DNA from: Streptomyces rochei
GTDB taxonomy: Bacteria; Actinomycetota; Actinomycetes; Streptomycetales; Streptomycetaceae
Assembly (NCBI GenBank): GCA_002155895.1
Contig: MUMD01000200.1
Location: forward strand, 1-37,421
Reading direction: 5' to 3'
Length of the DNA stretch: 37,421 nucleotides
Part shown: piece by piece, positions 7,732 through 25,279 of the stretch
How positions within the stretch are numbered: position 1 is the first letter of the stretch
Layout of the letters: each line of letters starts with the position of its first letter
The notes under the pieces: generated by a model
Databases searched by the model: none
The model's input: only the letters and a program-made list of their open reading frames with translations
What the model was told of the DNA's origin: nothing
Translations under genes and position numbers: made by a program

Positions 7732-9288
7732 ATGTCCGAGGAGTACGGCGGTGCCCTGCACACGCGGTTCCTGAGCGGCCTCGCCCTGGCCCCCGAGCGG
7801 GCCGCGGTCCGCGGACCCGGCTGGGCCCTGACCTACCGGGAACTGCACGAGCGCGCGCTCACCTGGGCCGGGACCCTGCTGCGCGCGGCCGACGGCGACG
7901 CCCGGGGCGGCCCCGGCACCGTCGCGGTCCTGGCGGACAAGGGACCCGACGCCTACACCGGCGTCCTCGCGGCACTGTGCGGCGGCATGACGGTCGTACC
8001 GATGAGCACCTCCTTCCCCGCCTCCCGCATCCGGCAGATGCTGGACGCGGCCGAGGTGTCCGCGGTCGTCGCCGACGAGACCGGACGGGCCCTGCTCGCC
8101 GCGGCCACCGAGCCCGGTGTCCGCACCCCGCCGGTGCTGGCCACCGAGGGCGGCACCCTCCGGGCCGACGCCGCGCACGCGCTCACCGCGCCCCGCCCCG
8201 TCCGCCCCGAGGACACCGCCTACATCCTGTTCACCTCGGGATCCACCGGTCGGCCCAAGGGCGTGCGCGTCACGCACGGCGCCACCGACCACTACTTCCA
8301 GGTGCTGGACACCCGCTACCCCTTCACTCCCGAGGACGTCTTCTCCCAGACGTTCGACCTCAACTTCGACTGCTCCCTGTTCGACCTGTTCTGCGCCTGG
8401 GGCGCGGGGGCCACCGCCCAGCAGCTTCCGGCCGCCGCCTACCGGGACCTGCCCGGTTTCGCCGCGTCGGCCGGACTCACCGTGTGGTTCTCCACGCCCA
8501 GCGCCATCGCCCTGGCCCGCCGCACCGGAGGACTGGGGGAGGGCGCGCTGCCCGGCCTGCGCTGGAGCTTCTTCGCCGGTGAGGCACTCACCTGCCGGGA
8601 CGCCGGGGACTGGCACCGGGCGGCTCCCCACTCGCACGTGGAGAACCTCTACGGCCCCACGGAGCTGACCGTCACCGTCACCGGCCACCGCTGGTCACCG
8701 CAGGACGCGGCGGACCCGGCCGGGAACGGCCTGGTGCCCATCGGCACCGTGCACAAGGGACACGACTGGCTGCTCCTCGGCGAGGACGGCGAACCCGCGG
8801 CCGACGAGGGCGAACTCGTCGTGACCGGGCCGCAGACGACCCCCGGCTACCTGGACCCGGCGGACGACCGGGGCCGCTTCCTGGAGCGCGACGGCCGCCG
8901 CTGGTACCGCACGGGCGACCGGGTGCGCCGGGTCCGCGGCGAGGTGCTGGCCTACGTGGACCGCCTCGACGCCCAGGTCCAGGTACAGGGCTGGCGGGTC
9001 GAGCCCGCCGAGATCGACCAGCGGATGCGGGACGTGGCCGGCGTGCAGGACGCCGTCACGGTGGCGGTGCCCACGCCGGACGGCCAGAACGCGCTGGTCG
9101 GCTTCTACACCGGTGAACGCCTCTCCCCGGCCGTCCTGGTCCGCGCCCTGCGCGCCCATCTTCCGGAGCGCATGATCCCACGGCACTTCCACCACGTGCC
9201 CGCGTTCCCCCTCAACGCCAACCGCAAGACCGACCGCAAGGCCCTGCGGGCGCGGGCGGCCGAGCTGCTGAACCCGACCCGTTCCTGA
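7732..9288 (+). CDS. Amino-acid adenylating ligase (VinM-like, stand-alone A domain)
   Basis: An ANL-superfamily enzyme of 518 residues that activates a carboxylic acid as its adenylate and transfers it to a carrier-bound amine or thiol. Core motifs are intact: A3 FTSGSTGRPKG (167-177), A5 NLYGPTE (305-311), A7 YRTGD (392-396), an A8 region ending GWRVEPAEI (420-428) and A10 NANRKTDRK (495-503) with Lys499. The segment FDLNFDCSLFDLF (208-220) retains the aspartate that usually contacts an alpha-amino group, so an alpha-amino acid substrate is likely. There is no fused carrier or condensation domain. GAGGAG lies seven bases before the ATG. By analogy with VinM it would add a protecting amino acid to a beta-aminoacyl carrier protein before the adjacent acyltransferase acts. 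A beta-amino-acid-activating VinN-like role is the alternative. Confidence 0.82.
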   Translation: MSEEYGGALHTRFLSGLALAPERAAVRGPGWALTYRELHERALTWAGTLLRAADGDARGGPGTVAVLADKGPDAYTGVLAALCGGMTVVPMSTSFPASRIRQMLDAAEVSAVVADETGRALLAAATEPGVRTPPVLATEGGTLRADAAHALTAPRPVRPEDTAYILFTSGSTGRPKGVRVTHGATDHYFQVLDTRYPFTPEDVFSQTFDLNFDCSLFDLFCAWGAGATAQQLPAAAYRDLPGFAASAGLTVWFSTPSAIALARRTGGLGEGALPGLRWSFFAGEALTCRDAGDWHRAAPHSHVENLYGPTELTVTVTGHRWSPQDAADPAGNGLVPIGTVHKGHDWLLLGEDGEPAADEGELVVTGPQTTPGYLDPADDRGRFLERDGRRWYRTGDRVRRVRGEVLAYVDRLDAQVQVQGWRVEPAEIDQRMRDVAGVQDAVTVAVPTPDGQNALVGFYTGERLSPAVLVRALRAHLPERMIPRHFHHVPAFPLNANRKTDRKALRARAAELLNPTRS

Positions 9289-9410
9289 ACGACCGGGACG
9301 ACCGGTGCGGCGGCGACCCGGCTGGGCCGGCCGGTACGACCGGGCCGGCTGGTATGGCTGGTACGACCGGGACGGTCGGTACGGCTGGGCAGGCTGCTAC
9401 GGCTGCTACG
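9289..9410. repeat. Degenerate GC-rich short repeats after the ligase gene
   Basis: ACGACCGG recurs at 9289, 9298, 9336 and 9363. GGTACGACCGGG occurs at 9333-9344 and 9360-9371 (27-bp period), and GGCTGCTAC is tandem at 9392-9409. It lies between the ligase stop and a strong terminator and looks like a decayed minisatellite. I see no ribosome-binding site or convincing coding sequence in it. Confidence 0.6.
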
Positions 9411-9436
9411 GCGTGAAGTGGCGGGCCACCACATGT

Positions 9437-9468
9437 GAGAGCCGCGAACCGACCGGTTCGCGGCTCTC
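9437..9468. terminator. Bidirectional hairpin terminator between convergent operons
   Basis: A perfect 14-bp stem (9437-9450 with 9455-9468, starting GAGAGCCGCGAACC) has a 4-base loop gacc. It sits between the convergent ligase and dTDP-glucose 4,6-dehydratase genes and would serve both. Confidence 0.88.
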
Positions 9469-9492
9469 GTCCGTACGTGCGGCTCGGCCCGC

Positions 9493-10473
9493 TCAGGCCG
9501 CCGGCAGCCCCTCGCACAGCGGCTTCCACCACGCCGGATGGTCGACGTACCAGCGGACCGTGTCGGCCAGGCCCTCGTCGAAGGGGACACCCGGCCGGAA
9601 GCCCAGCGCCCGCAGCTTCCCGTCGTCCAGCGAGTACCGCCGGTCGTGTCCCTTGCGGTCCGGCACCCGCCGCACCATCTCCGGCCCGGCGTCCAGGGCC
9701 CGCAGCAGACGGTCGGTCAGCTGCAGGTTGGTCAGCTCCGTCCCGCCCGCGATGTGGTGCACCTCGCCCGGCACGCCCCGTTCGGCCACCAGCTGGATGC
9801 CCCGGCAGTGGTCGTCCACATGGATCCAGTCCCGGACGTTCAGCCCGTCCCCGTACAGCGGCACCGGGCGGCGCTCCAGCAGACGGGTCACGAACAGCGG
9901 GATGACCTTCTCCGGGTACTGGTAGGGCCCGTAGTTGTTGCCGCACCGGGTGACCCGCACGTCCAGCCCGTGCGTCCGCGCGTACGACAGCACCAGCAGG
10001 TCCCCGCCGGCCTTCGCCGCCGCGTACGGGGAGTTCGGCGACAACGGCGCCTCCTCCGTCCACGAGCCCGCGTCGATCGAGCCGTACACCTCGTCCGTGG
10101 ACACGTGCACCAGCCGCGCTCCCGCCGCCAGGCACGCCGCGGCCAGCCGGTGCGCGCCCACCGCGTTGGTCAGCGCGAACACGTCCGCCGCCGTGATCGA
10201 CCGGTCCACATGGGTCTCGGCCGCGAAGTTGACCACCACGTCGTGGCCCGGGACCAGCGACGCCAGCAGCTCGCTGTCGCAGATGTCCCCCTTCACGAAC
10301 GTGTACCCGCCCGCCACCGGTTCGAGGTTGGCCGGATTGCCGGCGTACGCCAGCTTGTCCAGGACGGTCACCTCGGCGCCCGCCCAGGCGGGGAACCCTC
10401 CGGTGAGCAGGGTGCGCACGTAGTGCGACCCGATGAACCCTGCCCCTCCGGCCACCAGTACCCGCTTCACCAT
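9493..10473 (-). CDS. rmlB: dTDP-glucose 4,6-dehydratase
   Basis: Converts dTDP-glucose to dTDP-4-keto-6-deoxyglucose with bound NAD+, the second step of the sugar pathway. The 326-residue SDR protein has the Rossmann motif GGAGFIGS (residues 9-16), the catalytic STDEVYG with Thr126-Asp127-Glu128, and the YxxxK pair Tyr150/Lys154 in SPYAAAKAGGD. The RmlB hallmark CGNNYGPYQYPEKVIPLF and the GDGLNVRDWIHVDDH segment follow. The ATG at 10473 overlaps the aldo/keto reductase stop by 7 bases, showing tight translational coupling; it is the last gene of a three-gene minus-strand sugar operon. A strong hairpin lies just beyond the stop. No anomalies were seen. Confidence 0.97.
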   Translation of the reverse strand: MVKRVLVAGGAGFIGSHYVRTLLTGGFPAWAGAEVTVLDKLAYAGNPANLEPVAGGYTFVKGDICDSELLASLVPGHDVVVNFAAETHVDRSITAADVFALTNAVGAHRLAAACLAAGARLVHVSTDEVYGSIDAGSWTEEAPLSPNSPYAAAKAGGDLLVLSYARTHGLDVRVTRCGNNYGPYQYPEKVIPLFVTRLLERRPVPLYGDGLNVRDWIHVDDHCRGIQLVAERGVPGEVHHIAGGTELTNLQLTDRLLRALDAGPEMVRRVPDRKGHDRRYSLDDGKLRALGFRPGVPFDEGLADTVRWYVDHPAWWKPLCEGLPAA

Positions 10474-11486
10474 GCCCACGCCTCCGGTCCCGGACCACCG
10501 TTGCCGAGCGGCGGGAACAGTTCCTCCAGCTCGGCCAGCAGACCCTCGTCCAGCCGCAGGCCGAGTGCCCGCCGCGCCCCGTCCAGCTGCGCGGTGGTGC
10601 GGGGGCCCACCACCACCGAGGTCACCCCCGGCCGGTTCAGCACCCACGCGAGTGCGACCTCCGCCGGATCCAGCCCCGCCTCGGCGCACAGCTTCTCGTA
10701 GCGGGTCACCGCGGCCCGGTGCTGCTCCAGCGCCACCGACGCCCGGCCCTGCGCCGTCTTCACGGCGGTGCCGTCGGCGAGTTTGCGCAGCGCCCCGCCG
10801 AGCAGACCACCGTGCAGCGGGGACCAGACCAGGATGCCCATGCCGTACGCCTGCGCCGCCGGCACCAGCTCCAGCTCCACGTACCGGGTCACCAGGTTGT
10901 ACACGCACTGCTCGGAGACGATGCCCAGGAAGTGCCGCCGGTTCGCCGCCTCCTGCGCCGCCGCCAGGTGCCAGCCCGCGAAGTTGGACGACCCCACGTA
11001 CCGGATCTTGCCCTGCTGGACCAGCACCTCCATGGCCTGCCACACCTCCTCCCAGGAGGCCGCGCGGTCCACGTGGTGCATCTGGTACAGGTCGATCCAG
11101 TCCGTGCGCAGCCGCCGCAGCGAGTTCTCGCACCCCGCGATGATGTGCCGGGCCGACAGCCCCTGGTCGTTGGGCAGATCGCTCATCGGGTTGAACACCT
11201 TGGTGCCCAGCACCACCCGCTCGCGCCGGCCGCCCCCCTGGGCGAGCCAGTCGCCGATCAGCTCCTCGGTGAACCCCTTGTGCTCCTGCCAGCCGTACTG
11301 GTCGGCCGTGTCGAAGAAGTTGACACCGCGCTCCAGCGCCTCGTCCATCAGCGCGAACGCCTCTTCGCGGGTGGTGCGGACGCCCAGGTTCAAGGTGCCC
11401 AGGCACAACCTGCTCACCTGCAGCGCCGTACGCCCCAGCCGGGTGTACTCCATGGTGTCCGCGTCACCGTCGTGTGCCGCCGTCAT
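10467..11486 (-). CDS. Aldo/keto reductase, NDP-hexose C-3 ketoreductase (EryBII/TylCII-like)
   Basis: A 339-residue AKR-superfamily oxidoreductase, NADPH-dependent by family. The core begins MEYTRLGRTALQVSRLCLG (from residue 12), and the catalytic tetrad appears intact: Asp59 in NFFDTAD, Tyr64 in QYGWQ, Lys96 in LGTKVF and His137 in YQMHHVD. In deoxysugar pathways this family reduces the 3-keto (or enone) intermediate left by the 2,3-dehydratase, and the neighbouring 2,3-dehydratase supports that. The start at 11486 is chosen because its ATG forms an ATGA overlap with the dehydratase stop; an internal ATG at 11453 matches the usual family start and is the alternative. It overlaps rmlB by 7 bases. 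The stereochemical outcome cannot be read from the sequence. Confidence 0.9.
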   Translation of the reverse strand: MTAAHDGDADTMEYTRLGRTALQVSRLCLGTLNLGVRTTREEAFALMDEALERGVNFFDTADQYGWQEHKGFTEELIGDWLAQGGGRRERVVLGTKVFNPMSDLPNDQGLSARHIIAGCENSLRRLRTDWIDLYQMHHVDRAASWEEVWQAMEVLVQQGKIRYVGSSNFAGWHLAAAQEAANRRHFLGIVSEQCVYNLVTRYVELELVPAAQAYGMGILVWSPLHGGLLGGALRKLADGTAVKTAQGRASVALEQHRAAVTRYEKLCAEAGLDPAEVALAWVLNRPGVTSVVVGPRTTAQLDGARRALGLRLDEGLLAELEELFPPLGNGGPGPEAWAW

Positions 11487-12973
11487 CGTGCCGGGACCTC
11501 CTCGCCCGTGCCGGTCGCCCGGGTCCCGCCGGCCAGACTGTGCAGGCAGGCGACGAGACTGCGGGCCTCGATGTTCAGGTAATGGCCGTGCCGGAGAAGC
11601 CCGGCGAGCTGATGCAGGGCGACCCAGCGGAACGTGTCGTCCTCGATCCGGTGGTCGCCGTGCCAGTCGACGATCAGATAGCGGTTGACCGCGTGGTGGA
11701 ACCGGCCCCCCTCCTCCGACAGACGACTGTCGAACCGGACGCGCTCCGCCGGCGCTTCCAGCACCTCGTCCAGGAAGCGCAACTGCGGCGGGTACGGCGC
11801 CCGCGGATAGTTCGACGGCACGCACTGCACCGTCGGCGCCAGCTCCACCTTGTCGATCAGACCCGCCTGGGTACGGGCGTTGACCAGGGCGTGCACCACA
11901 CCGCCGATCTCGGCGACCAGGAAGGCCACCACGCCCTGCGCCACCGGCTCGATCAAGGGCTGCGTCCACTGCCGCACCTCGCGGCCCGCGGCCCGCACAT
12001 CCACCCCGATCACGCGGAAGAACCGCCCGTCCTCGTGGGCCACGCACTCCTCGGTGCGCTTCCACCCGCGCACCTCGTCCAGCGGCACCCGCCGCACCGC
12101 CAGGCCGCTGCCCGCCCGCAGACCCGCCAGCCAGCTCAGGATCTCCCCGGTGGGGTGCAGGGCGCCCGTCTCCTCCACGCAGGACCGCAGCACGGCCGTC
12201 GAAGCCGGCGCCCCCTCGCCGGCGCCGCCGAAGGGCAGGCAGGCCAGGACCGACCGGGCGTCCATGTTGATCACGTCGTCCTCGGCCAGCAGCCGGTGGA
12301 TCTGGCCCAGGGTGAGCCACCGGAAGCTCTCCCCGGCCCCGACCTCGACCTCCCGCCCCACCTCCACCACGATGTTCCGGTTCCGCTTCCCGACGAACCA
12401 CGAACCCTGCTCCGACTGGAGGGAGTCGGCCAGCACATGGTGGCGCCCGGCCTGCTGGAAGAACTCCACGTACGGCACCGAAGCGCCCTGGTGGACCCTG
12501 CTGTAGTTGCTGCGCGTCGCCTGGACGGTGGGGGACAACTGGACGCCGTTGTGGTTGCCCGGCTCGTTCTTGGCCTGCATCAGGAAGTGCAGCACCCCGC
12601 CGAACTCCTTGGCGACCAGCCCCAGGATGCCGATCTCCGGCTGCCGGATCACCGGCTGCTCCCACCCCGGTGAGCCACCGTCGACATCCTCGGCCGCCAG
12701 CCCCTCCACCGAGAAGAAGCGGCCCGAGTCGTGCACCAGGTTGCCGGTGCCCGGCTCGGAACGCCAGCCGGACAGCCGGTCCAGCGCGATCCTGCGGACC
12801 TCGGCGACGTCGTCGCGCACCCGCCCCGCGTACCAGTCCCGGAACTCCCGGTCGCCGGTGGCCACCCCCTCCACGGCGAGCGCCGACTCGGCCAGCCGCG
12901 CGGCCGTGCGCATCGCGCTCTGCCGGTCCGGCGGTCCGAGCGGCGGCGCCGTCGCGGGAAATACATCGGCCAT
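11483..12973 (-). CDS. NDP-hexose 2,3-dehydratase (EryBVI/TylCVI-type)
   Basis: Removes the C-2 hydroxyl from the dTDP-4-keto-6-deoxyhexose, committing the sugar to a 2-deoxy series. The 496-residue protein shows the internal duplication typical of this family. A first half holds EQPVIRQPEIGILG (105-118) and QLSPTVQATRSNYSR (145-159). A second half holds TQPLIEPVAQGVVAF (337-351) and ELAPTVQCVPSNYPR (377-391). Each half ends in a similar block (VINMDARSVLACL, then YLNIEARSLVACL). The ATG at 12973 has AAGGGGA upstream with a 6-base spacer. It is the first gene of the minus-strand sugar operon and faces the aminotransferase gene across a 245-base divergent region. I could not identify a convincing promoter for it; the TAGGGGT boxes there point the other way. 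Confidence 0.95.
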   Translation of the reverse strand: MADVFPATAPPLGPPDRQSAMRTAARLAESALAVEGVATGDREFRDWYAGRVRDDVAEVRRIALDRLSGWRSEPGTGNLVHDSGRFFSVEGLAAEDVDGGSPGWEQPVIRQPEIGILGLVAKEFGGVLHFLMQAKNEPGNHNGVQLSPTVQATRSNYSRVHQGASVPYVEFFQQAGRHHVLADSLQSEQGSWFVGKRNRNIVVEVGREVEVGAGESFRWLTLGQIHRLLAEDDVINMDARSVLACLPFGGAGEGAPASTAVLRSCVEETGALHPTGEILSWLAGLRAGSGLAVRRVPLDEVRGWKRTEECVAHEDGRFFRVIGVDVRAAGREVRQWTQPLIEPVAQGVVAFLVAEIGGVVHALVNARTQAGLIDKVELAPTVQCVPSNYPRAPYPPQLRFLDEVLEAPAERVRFDSRLSEEGGRFHHAVNRYLIVDWHGDHRIEDDTFRWVALHQLAGLLRHGHYLNIEARSLVACLHSLAGGTRATGTGEEVPAR

Positions 12974-13102
12974 GGGAGATCCCCTTCGGTCGTACCTTTC
13001 CCCATTCGTCGGCGAGCCTATTCAAGGAAAGACAGCACAGGGAATGCTCCAGAACCCCGGAAATAACGTCCCCCGCCACCGTCAGCGTGTTCCCCCGAAG
13101 AA

Positions 13103-13210
13103 TAGGGGTGGCAACCGGCGGCCACCTCGCCCACCACGTCCCACGGCGGCACAGCGTAGGGGTGTCCCCGAAGAGCTAGGGGTTAACACCGTACGTTCCC
13201 GCTCTTTATG
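13103..13210 (+). promoter_or_regulatory. Putative TAGGGGT-box promoter of the aminotransferase/PKS operon
   Basis: Three boxes occur: TAGGGGT at 13103-13109, 13157-13163 and 13177-13183, the last two exactly 20 bp apart. The proximal box runs directly into a -35-like TTAACA (13183-13188); a -10-like TTTATG lies at 13205-13210. A start about 7-9 bases further would fall at the GTG at 13219, implying a leaderless mRNA. CCCC-GAAGA precedes the first and third boxes at near-identical spacing. Function is inferred. Confidence 0.6.
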
Positions 13211-13218
13211 CTCCCCCC

Positions 13219-14394
13219 GTGTTCCGACTTCCCGTATTCCGCGAGCCACTGCACGTCGGCCGCCCCAATATAGGCGACCGCGAAAAACTCCGGGAAAAAA
13301 TCGACGATGCGCTGGACCGCCGGTGGCTGAGCAGCGGCCCGCTGGTGCGCGAACTCGAGGAGCGGGTCGCCGCACTGGCCGGCACCGCCCACGCCGTCGC
13401 GACGTGCAACGCGACCGTCGCCCTCCAGCTCGCGGCCCGCGCCACCGGCGTGCAGGCCGGCGCCGAGGTGATCGTCCCGTCCTTCACCTGGGTGGCCACC
13501 CCGCACGCCCTCGACTGGATCGGCCTCACCCCCGTCTTCTGCGACGTCGACGAGGAGACCGCCGGTATCGACCCGGCGCACGCCGAGAAACTCGTCGGAC
13601 CCGCCACCGGCGCCATCCTGGGCGTGCACGCCTTCGGCCGCCCCTGCCCGATCGACGAACTCACCGAACTCGCCGACCGCCACGGACTGCCCCTGCTGTT
13701 CGACGCCGCCCACGCCCTCGGCTCCACCCACCGCGGACGCCCCGTCGGCGGCTTCGGCAGCGCCGAGGTCTTCTCCTTCCACGCCACGAAGTTCATCAAC
13801 AGCTTCGAAGGCGGAGCCCTGGTCACGGACGATCCCCGGGTCGCCGAACGCGCCCGCGCCATGCGCAACTTCGGCATCGGCGAGGACCGCGAGGTGATCT
13901 CCTCCGGCACCAACGCCAAGATGAGCGAGGCCAGCGCGGCCATGGGACTGGTCTCCCTGGAACGCGTGGACGCCCTGATCGAGCAGAACACCCGCAACCA
14001 CCGCCTCTACGAGGAAGGGCTGGCGGGACTGCCCGGCATCTCCGTCCGGGGACAGGAGCCGGGGGAGCGGGCCAACCACCAGTACCTGGTCGTCGAGATC
14101 GACCAGGCCGAGGCCGGCGTCCACGCCGACCAGGTGCACGCCGTACTGGAACGCCACAACGTGCTCGCCCGCCGCTACTTCCACCCCTGCTGCCACCAAC
14201 TCGCCCCCTACAGCGACCGGCCCGAGACCCACGCCCCCCTGCCGCTGCCGCGCTCCGAGGCACTGGCCGAGCGGGTACTGGCACTGCCGACCGGCGAGGT
14301 CATCGGCGAGGAGGAGATCGACGGCGTCTGCCGCATCATCCGCTGGGCCGTGGAGACCGGCTGCGCGGACGGCGCCCCGAGCACGACGGACTGA
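13219..14394 (+). CDS. PLP-dependent sugar aminotransferase (DegT/DnrJ/EryC1/StrS family)
   Basis: Transfers an amino group, usually from glutamate, to a keto-sugar nucleotide. The 391-residue protein has the phosphate/substrate-region SGPLVRELEERVA, the cofactor-ring aspartate Asp162 in LFDAAHALGS, and the Schiff-base Lys191 in SFHATKFINSFEGG. Because C-3 chemistry is covered by the 2,3-dehydratase and ketoreductase, amination at C-4 is the likely role, as in vicenisamine-type sugars, but C-3 cannot be excluded. The GTG at 13219 is the only sensible start: no ribosome-binding site precedes it and the ATG at 13208 is out of frame, so leaderless translation is plausible. The gene heads the PKS operon, with 90 bases to the first PKS gene. 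It is transcribed away from the other sugar genes. Confidence 0.94.
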   Translation: MFRLPVFREPLHVGRPNIGDREKLREKIDDALDRRWLSSGPLVRELEERVAALAGTAHAVATCNATVALQLAARATGVQAGAEVIVPSFTWVATPHALDWIGLTPVFCDVDEETAGIDPAHAEKLVGPATGAILGVHAFGRPCPIDELTELADRHGLPLLFDAAHALGSTHRGRPVGGFGSAEVFSFHATKFINSFEGGALVTDDPRVAERARAMRNFGIGEDREVISSGTNAKMSEASAAMGLVSLERVDALIEQNTRNHRLYEEGLAGLPGISVRGQEPGERANHQYLVVEIDQAEAGVHADQVHAVLERHNVLARRYFHPCCHQLAPYSDRPETHAPLPLPRSEALAERVLALPTGEVIGEEEIDGVCRIIRWAVETGCADGAPSTTD

Positions 14395-14408
14395 GAAGAC
14401 GGGAACGC

Positions 14409-14427
14409 CGGCCGCCGGAGGCGGCCG
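14409..14427 (+). other. Small hairpin between aminotransferase and first PKS gene
   Basis: CGGCCGCC (14409-14416) pairs with GGCGGCCG (14420-14427) around a 3-base loop. It could attenuate or protect the transcript between the two genes. With an 8-bp stem in GC-rich DNA it may have no role. Confidence 0.35.
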
Positions 14428-14484
14428 CGCCACGACCGGCCGGCGCCGCGACGCCTGGCCGACCCATGTACTGAAGAGGCTGGT

Positions 14485-25245
<10,761 letters not shown>

Positions 25246-25279
25246 CGCACCTGTGGTACCTGACGAAACGGTGGGACCG

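Noticed and set aside
9305-9430. Gly/Tyr/Trp-rich peptide frame after the ligase
   Set aside because: It is produced by short DNA repeats, has no ribosome-binding site and runs on into the antisense of rmlB.
12974-13100. Minus-strand promoter for the 2,3-dehydratase operon (TTCCCT with TAGGCT)
   Set aside because: The match is too weak and the box family is absent on that strand; not called as a feature.
14205-14210. Another CCCCTA inside the aminotransferase coding sequence
   Set aside because: It encodes ordinary residues, has no partner box or -10, and is taken as background for the motif.
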